Shown piece by piece: positions 53,794 through 64,000 of a DNA stretch of 64,000 bases; position 1 is the first letter of the stretch; every line of letters begins with the position of its first letter. This stretch comes from Seminavis robusta. Taxonomy: Eukaryota > Bacillariophyta > Bacillariophyceae > Naviculales > Naviculaceae. Location of the stretch: assembly GCA_903772945.1 (NCBI GenBank), contig CAICTM010000159.1, positions 40,121 to 104,120 on the forward strand, in the 5' to 3' direction. Both the position numbers and the translations under genes were made by a program. The notes beneath the pieces were generated by a model. That model worked only from the letters and a program-made list of their open reading frames with translations, made no database searches and had not been told where the DNA came from.

Positions 53794-55753
53794 CTTGTTT
53801 GGTAGACCTGAACTTTAGAAGAAGAAGAAAAGTAGCAGATTCTGAATGAGTGGATCTCTGGTTTTGTGAGCGAATGGAGTTTGTGAGCCTACCTCTTGGA
53901 TTCGCAGTCTTCAATAGCCTCAAAAGATTGGCAGCAGCAAGCACCGAAAACACAAACGAGAGTGCAAACCCAGAGAAGATAAAAATAATATCGATCGAGG
54001 ATCATACGATCGAGGATCGCATCACTCTACCACAAACAACACAAAAGCTACGAAGGGACCCCAAAGACACATCATGCTTTCCGGAACTTGATGAGGGGCC
54101 AGCTGTACGGAAGTAGAGAAGAAACATAGCAGTTGTCCGTGGGCCCCGGTAAGAAATCTACCTCGCGGCATTTTCTTGTCCTCGGCAAATCGCTTCCTCC
54201 ACCACGCCACCAAATAAATGCTAACGTGGCAACATAATATAATGTGACCACGTCATAGCATGTTTGAGAATGCCGCATTCACGCGATGGGTTTAGCTTGT
54301 ATAATTGCCTTCATTATAAGAAACAAATGAATTTGGTTGAAATGCATTACTGGTTTTGCATGTCTAGCCAGCCAGCCAGCGTCTAGCTAGCAAGCAGCCA
54401 GCTATCATTGTAGTTACCTACTGGCTAGACTAGTAGTAGATAGCTAGCACAGAAGGCGTGTAGGTACCCACCGATACTACACCCAGCCAAGCATCTTTGC
54501 AAAGCTCTTTAAAGCAGAAATTATCAAGCAAAGTTGACCCATGAATAGCACTTATCATACATTTCTACTCAAGAATGGCTGCCTAATTTTAGTTACGAAC
54601 TGCCAATTATCTTCTGCAGATTGCATTCGAACGACTTCCATCATGTTATCACCTGCCTACAGACAAAGCCTATCTGGTGAAAGGCTTGTCTCGACCGTAG
54701 TACCGTACATAATATATATAGTCTATCAGCAGCATTCACGATCTCCTGGTCTTGCGCATGCATGCAGTTGAACAATAAATCTAATAATCAAGGTATTGAT
54801 ATCCTTGTATGGGTGAGGTGGCGGCGTACGAGCGAGCTGAACGTAGAGGGTGCAGCTGGAAGCAACATGACTCATTTGGCCTACGCCTCATTTTTCACCA
54901 CCTCCTTCAAATGTTTGGGAAGAAGTTTTCTCCGTCGAGGTCGAGATTCTTGATACCCTTACCTCTACTGGGAAATCATCTCGTCACCATTTCTCACAAG
55001 GAACAGGGTTTGTCCGATCGGATATTCGATAAATAGAGGGGTGAGAAAGCCATCATTGACACCTTATGTTCTCTCTCCGTGTCCTTGTGTTGCCAGATGG
55101 CAATGGCGCGGGCTTGGGCAAAATTTAAAAATGCAAACCGGACAAGGTTGTGATGCTTCTTCCAGAAAAAACATCATGCTCTTCCCTGGATTCTTGGGTA
55201 GTATTTGATGGCTCTGGCGGTCCTATCTTTCGTAAATGTAACTTCACACCTGTCCCCTTTGAAAGTGCGTTGCTAGCCATGGCGCAGGTTCAGAGAACAA
55301 ACCCCATCCCAAAAGCACCCAGTGTCCATGTTGATCCTTGCCTGGTTGTCGAGGCAGCGAGGTAGAGGCGACAAGAAACCTTAATAGCAAGTTGCTCAGA
55401 TGTTCCTTGCGTGCTGCTGAAGGCATTGTTGCCGTGCTTGACTCGCTCAGATATGATAGCTACCAGCTGGCTGTGGCGAGCTAGCTGTCTCCCAGGTTCC
55501 TGGCTGGTACCATACTTCAGACAGAAACGAAGCTGTGTGCAGTGGTATAGCCCGCTTATTTGCCTGGGTTTGCTGCACTGTGGGCAAGCAGTTACTGCTC
55601 TATACATCTAGTACATGTATTCCAATATGGTAAAATGTTCATGGCGAATGATTATAGTAAACGCTTTTAGCTAGAAAGGGGGTACTAGTAGTAGACTTGC
55701 TGGAACTAGTGTTTCTTTCGCCACTGCAGCTGATTTGACCTGTGTCCAGACCT
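53794..55753. other. Gene-poor region, SLC4 promoter at left
   Basis: 1.96 kb. The SLC4 promoter lies at its left end. CTAGC words cluster at 54363-54440. Open frames below 90 codons show no similarity. Confidence 0.4.
54248..54255 (-). promoter_or_regulatory. ACGTCA-type element upstream of the SLC4 gene
   Basis: CCACGTCA on plus (TGACGTGG on the gene strand), about 455 bp upstream of the SLC4 ATG. It contains ACGTCA, the core of CO2/cAMP-responsive elements described in Phaeodactylum carbonic anhydrase promoters. A single short match; function is speculative. Confidence 0.3.
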
Positions 55754-56053
55754 CTATTCCGGTGGAACGGAGCAAGATTCGAGGCATTCCCATCGGTTGT
55801 ATCTCCGAGCTGTAAAGCCATCCCCAGTGAAGCAACGGACACCGGCCAAATTCCCACTGCACCTGATGTTAGCCCAGCATGCAGATGGATACTGAAAATC
55901 AATGACAGCCCAAGACAAACCATCATCACCAAATACATCACAGGTCTGCTCAATATTTAAATCTCCATCATCGCAACTGGGAAAAGCTCTTGCGGCCGCC
56001 AAAAGGCAAAGTAGCATAACAGAGAGTCGCTGGAATGGTTGAAAGGTCCTCAT
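55754..56053 (-). CDS. Possible small secreted Cys-rich protein
   Basis: A 99-residue frame with a convincing signal peptide (MRTFQPFQRLSVMLLCLLAA, then ARAF) and a short mature part with seven cysteines (FPSCDDGDLNIEQTC, SACWANIRCSG, VRCFTG, WECLESC). The ARAF junction also resembles a plastid A-x-A-F motif, so plastid routing is an alternative. No family is recognised. An overlapping frame in another phase (55639-55953) continues beyond the stop, so a frameshift or missed intron is possible. Coding status is moderate. Confidence 0.5.
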   Translation of the reverse strand: MRTFQPFQRLSVMLLCLLAAARAFPSCDDGDLNIEQTCDVFGDDGLSWAVIDFQYPSACWANIRCSGNLAGVRCFTGDGFTARRYNRWECLESCSVPPE

Positions 56054-56483
56054 GATCCTCGATTTGACTTGAACTTCGCGTGGAAAGAAATCTTGTTGAT
56101 AACTTGGGAGATAGGTTTTATGACAAAGGATTGCAAGGTAAAGAAAGAGCTTGCCTTGCCTTACCGTGTCCCAGTAACAACATCATGTGGCTCGGAAGCT
56201 TGACAACCAGCAAAGCCACCATGTAGCGATCGGTGGTTCGCCGAAAACCACGGGAGAACATCGCCCACCTTCCCAGACAGGGAATGAAGAGATTCTACAG
56301 AACGGAGAGTATGAGTTAACAGGGAGCCGACCATAAGGGAGACTGACGGACAGGAATCCGGGAGAGCCACTCATCCAAGGATGAGGTGGTGGACCGAAGT
56401 GTCGGGTGCACAGGTGGTGTGCCTATGTGGTGTTGATGACTAGCTAGAAGGACTACTAATCGGGCGGCTACAAATCAGGTTCA
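56054..56483. other. Intergenic, left flank of the retroelement
   Basis: 430 bp without a recognised gene. It may include the untranslated left end of the retroelement. Confidence 0.35.
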
Positions 56484-56567
56484 CTTTTTCTGAACCAGAG
56501 TTGCAGCCGCCCGACACCAATTTTCCTTTTTCTGAACCAGAGTTGCAGCCGCCCGACACCAATTTTC
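56484..56567. repeat. 42-bp tandem duplication
   Basis: Two copies (56484-56525 and 56526-56567), each containing CTTTTTCTGAACCAGAGTTG followed by CAGCCGCCCGACACC, then the beginning of a third (CTTTTTGACTGG). It lies 109 bp upstream of the gag-like frame and may be part of the promoter or left end of the retroelement. Confidence 0.85.
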
Positions 56568-56675
56568 CTTTTTGACTGGGGGTAATTTAGTGTGAGCGTC
56601 CGCAACCTGAAAAAGTATCTGCTGCCCGACAGTGACCGCCTCCCTCGCCAAACCTTACTCTGAAGAAAAGTAAGC

Positions 56676-58803
56676 ATGGACTTAGAGTTTGATGACGCCA
56701 GCGGCGGGTCACACAGTGTGACTTCCTTAGGGTCCGGTGTCGGAGATGGCGGCGTTTTGCACACCGGCCGAGTGGTGTGCAAGGAGATGTTTTGTCGAGC
56801 CCGATTCGTCATGAAAGGTACCGTCTATGTTTGTTTCAGTGACCGTGGTATCGAGTGTAACCGAGCCGGTCACCGAGGAGCTACTCGGTCCAACCAGGTG
56901 GGGTACTCCTTTGAAGGGGTGCTTAGACGCAATGACAAATACTTTGACGGAATCGCTAGTACCGCCTTGTCCCCCCACGAAACGGCCGCTCTTCAAGCCA
57001 AAGAGCGAGCTGAGGACGAAGCCGCGCTCCATGAAGGACCCGCCGAACGCTCTCCCGGGATCACGGTGGAAACCGTGAACATGGGATCGCCTGACGCCAA
57101 ACGAGCTTTTTCGAGTGGAAGCACCAAGGGACGTGGAGGGTCGATCTCCTTCGAAGGCGAAGAAGCCCCCGGCCTCGCCGGGACCTTCTCGAGCGATACC
57201 GGCGGATCTTTCAGCACCCCCATCCCGGGTCATCAGAAGATCGCTGCCCGCAAGAAAACACCCGAAGGCTCGCTGAACGAGGCAGAGAGAGCCCGAAAGA
57301 TCTCGGAGCTGGCCGCCCAGGAACGAGCTAAGGAGGAAGTCGCCCAAGAAGAAAAGCGGCTCGCGGCAGCAAACTATGAGCAAGAACGAGCCACTGAGAT
57401 GGCCGTCCAGAAGCTCCTACGTGAACACGAGGCAGCCGGAGCACAACGAGCGAAGGCCGCTGAGGCCGCCAAATACAAGCAGGAAGCAGAGGTTCAGCGA
57501 CGCGTTGAACAAGCCCTGGCCGCCAAGGCTCGCCAGGAAGGACTCCGAGATAGGCACCCGGGGACAGGCGACGGTACGGCTCCGCCGACACCCAGCTTCT
57601 CCCCTGGAGTACCATCCAGTCCAACCAGCCGCTTTTGGTACGGGTATGTGAACGGGGTCAATGGAGCATACGGAGTGGTCAACGAACAGCGCAAGATGCA
57701 GCCATTCGCCAGCGATAGGATTCTTGCCTGTGCCCGCAGCACGGCTGCCGAAGCCTGGGAGTGGGTGAGTGCCGAACTCGCCCATACAGCTGACAACGCC
57801 CCGGCCCCCGACGAGATCCGGCGATGGGAAGTCCCTGAGCCCGCCAATAGTCGAGTGGTACGCAATCCAGCCGGCCCACCCACCATGCTCGCCGGAAGGA
57901 CCCGTCTACCAAGGACAAGGATGCGATCTACAACATCGCCTGCAGGAGGGCACGGCAGCTCTCGCTAAAGGTTTGGCCCCAGAAGGAATCAGTCCGCGAA
58001 CGGCCAAGACATTGGGCAATACCATGCTAGATGTATTGTCCCTACCAGGTAAGACACAGACCGGCGAACGCGACGATGTTACCAGCGAGATCAGAGATTC
58101 TCTCTTCGCCGCCGTCAGTCGCCAGACTGTCGACGACGAGGAAGTGCCCCCCGACCTCAAATGGCAGCAGCCTTCCCGAAACTCGGTCACAACCTGCAAG
58201 AACGACGAAGACCTATGGGAACTCAAGCGGGATGTGGAAAAAGTGGAGGAACAACACCTGCGCCGGGCCATCGAGCAACAACGCACCATCCTCGTCAGGA
58301 ACGATTACCCGCTGAGCCTTGCCGACACCTGGAGCAGCAAGGGATACGTGGCCACGCTCAACCGCAAGGGGATCAAGTATTACAAGGCATTCCTGGATCA
58401 TCTCATTCAGCTGTCGTCCAGCCAAGGATGGAACGCCACCAACACGGTCATCAAATATTATGTGAAGAAGTGGCGCATCATTCGGGCCAACTGCCACTCC
58501 CGGCTCTTAGCCCTATGCCAGCTTTATGTCACTCTCCGCGATGGATATGAAGGCGACTGGCTACATCTCAAGCTCACGGACAAGAAAGTAAACTCCTTGC
58601 TCATGCAGGCTGGAGGAGCAGAAGGAGCCCGGAACGGGGGAGCTGTCCCTCGCGGAATCGCCCTCTGCCAGAAATGCGAGACCATCCTCCACGGCGGGAC
58701 CGGCTGTCCCTGGACTGCCCTACGTGGAAACGCAGCGAAGCAGGCGGGCAAGGAGGCTCTACGTCGTTTGGCAGCCAGAGAAGGAGCACCCCCGCCCGAA
58801 TAA
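56676..58803 (+). mobile_element. Retroelement gag-like frames
   Basis: Two overlapping frames. 56676-57968 (430 codons) starts MDLEFDDASGG, has an Ala/Glu/Lys-rich coiled coil (RARKISELAAQERAKEEVAQ and following, ~residues 205-290) and loses similarity near its end. 57769-58803, one frame over and without its own ATG, continues with RTILVRNDYPLSLADTWSSK, GIKYYKAFLDHLIQLSSSQG, NTVIKYYVKKWRIIRANCHS, ending in a knuckle-like CQKCETILHGGTGC. It looks like one gag protein broken by a frameshift within the 57769-57968 overlap, or a programmed shift. The base composition is more GC-rich than in neighbouring genes. The element class is uncertain. Confidence 0.6.
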
Positions 58804-59114
58804 GGAGGACGGCACCCCACTACCACTGAGCCCGCAAGGGCCCAAAATACTATATATGTTCAGAAAGAAGTCTTCAAGTGCACGAACCGCCGCGCGACGG
58901 TCCACAAGCACTTGAGCTGACTACAACACGTGACGACCGAAGATCCACAACTTCACGTCAGCACCGAGCTCTTGGTTCCAGCCGAGAGACAATTTGGAAG
59001 GGGGGCAGAAGGCAATCTGTCAAGTTTGCTAACAATTACCACCCGTTATGTTACTAATGCCTTTCTCGTTGTCGTCCTACTCCACACGTAGGTGAGTCAG
59101 AACGATTTGTATGA
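58804..59114. other. Spacer between gag-like and pol-like frames
   Basis: 311 bp of the same retroelement with stops in all frames. Near 58873-58915 CTTCAAGTGC and its complement GCACTTGA lie 25 bp apart. Confidence 0.35.
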
Positions 59115-60746
59115 GCAGAGGATATCCTCTGTGCTTGCCCGCGCATCCTTCCACCCCTCCTCAAGAGGAACAAGATTCGATATGGAACCATCGGGCACGG
59201 CCTGGATTTGGCCCGTTTGGTATGGGCAGGAGAGAACCATTTTTTCTCATGCCAAGACATCGATGTACAGTCACCGCTTTCTAAGTGACCCAAGACCAAG
59301 GAAATCAAGCACCTCCAACGTCAGAAGAAGACCTTCCTCAGCTCCCAAAGACTAGATGCACTACTAGTAGACGAAGGCTGTGGCAAACAACGCAAGGAGG
59401 TTTTAACGCAGCTCAAACACTGCCAGGAAACCGGAAAACCCAAGTCGATCATCTTCGCTGGCCCGGTGAGCAGGGGATACGACACCCAAGACGCCCTATG
59501 GCGGAAGGGGCGCCGCAAAGACCTTGAACGGATAGGCTACGTTGGGCAGGAGTGGTACCTAGGAGGACACGACCAAGGAGGTGCTGTGGTACAGGAACGC
59601 CTCATGGAAGTCTTCAGCCTGACCTCCCTAGGAAAGAACCTGCCTATGACGCCAACACACCAAGGGCTCCCACCCAGGGAAATGAGTAACTTGCTCTTAC
59701 CCATTGGATATCCCGATCAGGATCGAGCCAAGCTCCGTCAGATCTCCAAGCTCCCAACCCCCACTGCCTATCAGGAACACTACCAGCTCTATGGACATGT
59801 CCAGAACCTACCCATCTACGACGGAACCGGGTGCATGCCCGACAGCGTCGGCCGGTGGGTGTTCGATGGGAGTCGGGTTCGAAAGCTACAGCTAGACGAG
59901 CTAGCCAAGGGCAAAGGAGTGCCTGGGGAATGGCGCGACAAGACCCGAGAGCTGCCATACAAGGCCGTGGTGGGAGCCACCGCCGTACACATCTGGACCG
60001 TGGTCTGTGACGCGGTGGCCGGGTGGCTGATCCCCACGCCCAAGGACGGCACTACTTCCTCCGGAGAAACCGACTCAGACACAGTGACAACGGCCGCGGA
60101 AACCTGGGCCGACGACGAAGAAGAAGATGAGGACTGGGACTACACCCTACCGGATCTCAGCGAAGGCGGGGAGTGGTATCAGGAGCGCGTCGAGTCCCTG
60201 AGACGAGCAACCCGAAACCTGCCGGACCAGGAGGAGGCCTACCAAGACGGACTCGAAGCGCTGAAGATTCACAGAGACAACTACTCCCCGGCCGGGCCAA
60301 AGTACCTTCAAGTGTTATGGTGGGAATTCCCCCCGGAGCACCAAGAAGCGGTGCGCCGGGGATCGTCCATGCGTTTCCTAGTGGATCCAGGAGAAGAGAT
60401 CGTCCCAAACCCGGCCCTGACCGACGAGCAGATCCAGGTGGTGGGAGAATTCGTGGATGAGCTCGAGGCCCTTGGAATTGTAAGGGAAGCCACCCAGAAG
60501 CTGCGTCGGGTTTGTCCCATATTTGTGGTACCAAAACCAGGACAGCCCGGGCAATGGCGATGCATTGCCGACATGAAGGCCGGTGGGCAGAACCCCTGCT
60601 GCAGCTTGGATCCAATCTACCTACCAAGCAGCAAAGACATCCTCCCTCAACTCTACACGGGAGGATGGACTTCAGTGGCTGATGCAAGCAAGTACTTCCA
60701 TAACTACTACACCTCTATGAATCTCCGCCAGGAAACTCAGTTGTAG
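59115..60746 (+). mobile_element. Retroelement pol fragment, truncated reverse transcriptase
   Basis: The frame is open from 59115 but has an in-frame TGA at 59286-59288, then runs to 60746. Before the stop it reads RNKIRYGTIGHGLDLARLVW; after it KHLQRQKKTFLSSQRLDALL. The last ~80 residues are the start of a reverse transcriptase: CPIFVVPKPGQPGQWRCIAD, GGQNPC, LPSSKDILPQLYTGGWTSVA-DASKYFHNY, with the first catalytic Asp. Similarity stops after FHNY (about 60710) and the frame ends 12 codons later, so the palm core, RNase H and integrase are missing. Probably cut by insertion or deletion at that point. It is DIRS- or Ty3-like by its RT start; class not settled. Confidence 0.7.
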
Positions 60747-61957
60747 GAACACAAGAGCTGGGAGGGAGATCTCTGGTTGATGAAGATCTCCTCCACTGGC
60801 TGAAAGGCCAGCTCAAAAGAGCTGGATCAATGCTACCCAATCACTACTTCAAAGTACTTGGGGAGCTGGTTACATTGCCCTAGCACATACCACACAGGAA
60901 TCTATCTACTGCAGGGCTGAGGGTGCTACTGGGTCTCAGGGGTTACTCTTTCATTACTATCTTTCTTACTATAAGCTAAACATCATTACCACGATTTCAC
61001 TCCAGTTGACAGAACTGGCTCTTTTGGAGAGGATATCCTACTGTTGGAGATCCTAGGAGAGGACTGTTGGCCTGGATCATTCCATTGTATCTAGGCTGAA
61101 GGCTATATGCTCTGGAACACATAGGCATGCCTCAGCTATATACAAATTGTCACATGGCTGCAATGCTGTGTGTACTGATTGACTGTACACGATCAAAAGC
61201 ATTGTTTCCATCCGACTAAACCAGCACAGCTGTGGCGCACCCATAGAGGCTCCTATTGCTAATTTCATCGCTCCCCACCATTCGAGTCATCAAATGGGGC
61301 GTCAACAAGCTTCTCTATGTCTGGGTCATTCCTCGACATTCCCACAAAACTGGGAGCATCTGGTTCCTCAGTTTGGACCTTGGCTGTGACCTAATACAAA
61401 GTCAGCAGCCCTCTTGAATACATCAAGGTGTTCATTGCTGGGTACCACTTGGAACAAAGGAAGGGACATCACACTTGTGATCTCAAACCCTCCAAAGTAG
61501 ACGGCTGGCCCCAAAGCAAATGCATTGGGTTGCCATCGTTGTCCAAGAGAGAAAAGGTGTTAGGATCTAGGACGGACGTGGTGTGCGCAGAGGTACTCCT
61601 TGGGATGGACAATACACATCCACCTTGGGTTGGTCACTCGCGAAGGTGTGTGTGGAATATGTCTTGAGGCTATCTGTAGATACTCCCCATTCACAAGGAA
61701 CCTATTGCACTTGGACGTCAGTAAGGATCCCACTTGGTCTCCCCATACTTGCACCATAGCTTGGAATTGGCTTAGAAGCCATCTGTTTGTCTCCCCATAA
61801 AGCTCAGAGGGGCATAGACAAACAGTCAGTAGTCATATTGGAATCAATACGTGTTGACAAAACGTTACAACACATACATCTCAGGCAGAGATGAGTCTTT
61901 TGACACCACTGGTGACAATAGACAAGTTGTAAATCACAAAACGGTTATGCTTGAATC
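60713..61957. other. Unassigned segment between two retroelements
   Basis: 1.25 kb starting where RT similarity ends. No gene is recognised. It lies 3' of the minus-strand gag remnant and may contain its 3' untranslated region or LTR, but I could not find a matching second copy in the window, so no LTR is called. Confidence 0.35.
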
Positions 61958-63994
61958 ATGATGACAAATCTAGCAAGGGACTTGTCATACGGTGCCATTC
62001 CTGCGAAGGTAGCCCCATTGTGGGTGGCATGCTACCCGCAGACATGGGCGGTGCCTGGTTTCCTTGGGCTTGACCGGTGCAGCACGTACACTAGTCGCCC
62101 CATCAAAATCCAGGTTGGGATTGGGCTTGGGCTTGCCCTTGAAGGCTTCGTCATCTGTCATGGGAGAATCCAAGGTGTCCCCGACTGCTGGGTCAGCTTC
62201 ACTCTTGGAATCAACTACAGGCGGCGTCGAACCTATCAGGACTTGTCTGTCGGCATCAGAGAACTTGCACCAGATTTGGCGGCCGGCAGGCGAAAGCTTG
62301 AACCAAATTGTGTTTGGGAGTCCGAGGATTTGCTGCTCCCATCACCGGTATGGCTTGGTTCCACACCAACAGTTCCTAGGTTGGCTAGTTGGGAGTCGGG
62401 AACACGGCGGTTGACATCGTAGTGGGTGGCGGCATTCTTGAGTGTCTCCTTGTAGGCTTCGTAAGTGAAGCGTTCTTGGGGACCATGACGGCACATCATT
62501 TCATGCTCACGGGACCTGATGTCGTTCAGGACTTGGACATCGGTGAAGGCACGCTGCAGGAACAGCTTCTGCATGCTGTCACTGAGCTTGTCGCTAGGAT
62601 CTCGGTGGCCATCATTGTAGTGGGTGATGGTCTCGTCAAACTTGATGACAAAGTCAACAGCAGAGCCTTGCCTTGGACTGTACTGGACACTTGAAAGCCA
62701 ATGGAGGACCTCAACATGGTCCAGGGAGCCTGCTACTGATGCATGTGCATCCTGGATCAGTTCCACAAGGATTGCAAAGCAATCAGCATCATGGAGTGAG
62801 ACTTCATGATGACCTTCCCATTGGTTGTCTTGACTGTGTTCTGGAGGACAGCATAGATCCATCGGTTCATCGTAGGAGTTCTGCAAAGTACTCGGCAGTC
62901 ATGGGAACATATTCAGTGTCAAAGACCTTGTAGAAGCCTTGTGCTCTGGCTATGACGATGAAAGCCTCATACCAAGTGTCGAACTCCTTGTTGGATCTAA
63001 GAGTAGGGTAGGCTGTGGCATCTGCCTTGGCACGGAAGTACCTGCCTTCCGGTTCTGGATTGCCACACGCCTCCACTTCCTCCAGGACATGGATCGGTGC
63101 TATCAGGATCTCCTGGGCCACCATTGTCATTACCTTGTGGATTGCCACCAAAGCAGTCTGGGTTTCCTGACCAACAGGACCTGCTACATTGTTGGGACTG
63201 CTTCCCTGCATCCTTTCATGGGAGACATGCCATGCATGTTGGAGAAGATGGATTGCTTCACCTGTGGTTGTGGCAATTGTCTCCCCAGGATTGGGAATGG
63301 AGTTCCTCTTTGACTGCTCCTCCAGAGTCACAAAAGGTTGGCTGATTGAGGGATGGCTGAATACATGGTGTGCTGGGATGAGACCAACTCCAGTAGGTTG
63401 GATGTGGAGGACACAGGTTGAATTGGGAGTGTTCTCTACCCTGAAGGTGTGGGATGTTGTTGTTGGTGGGTGTATCCTCCCCATTGGGGCCCGATTACTT
63501 GGTCATAGTAGCCATCTGCAAAGGGTGGAGAGGCAACATCCATTTGGGCAAAGGCTCAGTGGATGGTATAACCAAGAGGCGTCCCGTAACAGCACCCAAC
63601 CAAAGCCTGTTGCAACTGCCTGTTACTATCTCCAGTTATTCAGCGCTGGGCTTGAGTTTACACAGGTGTCTAGTGAATGGAGTCCAGTGGGATGTATGCC
63701 ATGGAGGGAAGAGTTGCATTGAAGGAATCAAGTGCACTTGCTTTGATGCTACTGTCAATGCCAATGTCAGCTGCTGAAAAGGTTGGCTGATCATTGTTGT
63801 TGTGTCATGGCTGGCTAGATTGGAGGAAGCAAAGCTGGGGATGGCGCTGTGGTGGTGTGGTAACAAACAGCCTGGGGATCCACAGGTGTTCTGGAAGGAG
63901 CTGGAACTGGAGCTGGAGCTGGAGCTGGAGCTGGTTCCTTTGCAGTAGTGGATCTGTTGGTGTTGTTGGTGCCATTGGATGCTGCTAGTGACAT
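61958..63994 (-). mobile_element. Decayed Copia-like gag-only element
   Basis: Read on minus from ATG at 63994 (MSLAASNGTNNTNRSTTAKE, then a PAPAPAP run) with a stop soon after, then an open frame 63484-62867 containing EFDTWYEAFIVIARAQGFYK, typical of Copia UBN2-type gag, a frameshift near 62880, then 62760-62236 with SAVDFVIKFDETITHYNDG, LSDSMQKLFLQRAFTDVQVL and HYDVNRRVP. Further 3' only PMTDDEAFKGKPKPNPNLDF remains before stops. No zinc knuckle, protease, integrase or RT follows within the window. The element is therefore broken by several stops and at least one frameshift, and is either gag-only or 3'-deleted. Confidence 0.6.
63897..63932. repeat. Hexamer repeat GGAGCT x 6
   Basis: Six units, one with A for G (GGAACT). 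On minus they encode the Pro-Ala run of the Copia-like gag N-terminus. Confidence 0.9.
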
Positions 63995-64000
63995 GGTGTC

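Noticed and set aside
60713-63994. LTR pair of a Copia element
   Set aside because: I could not find two matching direct copies within the window.

Overview
The window looks like nuclear DNA of a photosynthetic stramenopile, most likely a pennate diatom; Seminavis robusta is my best guess, from gene family style only. The evidence is compact genes with 75-230 nt GT-AG introns, bipartite plastid-type presequences ending in A-x-A-F (small protein at 40305-40784, PPR protein at 41522-43759), a bZIP factor with a long C-terminal region, an SLC4 bicarbonate transporter, receptor-type nucleotide cyclase/phosphodiesterase fusion, and single-TM LRR proteins of the kind expanded in diatoms. I saw no rRNA, tRNA, CRISPR or prokaryotic operon structure.

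Layout. 1-6 kb: end of a UBX/RING-H2 ubiquitin ligase, a VHL-beta/gluzincin metalloprotease fusion, an acidic-tailed unknown protein, a broken histone H3 copy, and a hedgehog-type Hint-domain protein. 6-16 kb: a START-domain protein, a frameshifted LRR gene, an alpha/beta hydrolase, an intact LRR membrane protein and a SEC14 protein. 18-21.4 kb: an unknown protein carrying a 55-bp frame-shifting duplication, and a three-exon fatty acid hydroxylase/sterol desaturase. 22-33 kb: two paralogous GH18 chitinases on the minus strand flank a 4.7-kb DNA transposon (24385-29127) with perfect 20-bp terminal inverted repeats, subterminal CTCTCCCTTA arrays, a Harbinger-like DDE transposase and two accessory genes. 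33-44 kb: a small MGN- protein, a bZIP factor, a tiny plastid-targeted protein and a SAP/PPR plastid protein. 44.8-50 kb: a 19-exon receptor cyclase-PDE with several micro-exons. 51.8-53.8 kb: the SLC4 transporter. 55.7 kb to the end: a possible small secreted protein, then a retroelement with gag-like frames and a truncated reverse transcriptase, which abuts a decayed gag-only Copia-like element.

The genes do not form one pathway. Recurrent themes are chitin metabolism (two chitinases), membrane signalling (cyclase-PDE, LRR proteins, SEC14, START), and plastid or inorganic-carbon function (PPR, small plastid protein, SLC4, bZIP). Spliced models were built by hand from GT-AG (one GC-AG) sites with phase and family continuity; every spliced model has a coding length divisible by three. 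Long gene-poor stretches are rich in short palindromic words (CTAGCTAG, TACATGTA, GGTACC/ACCGGT).
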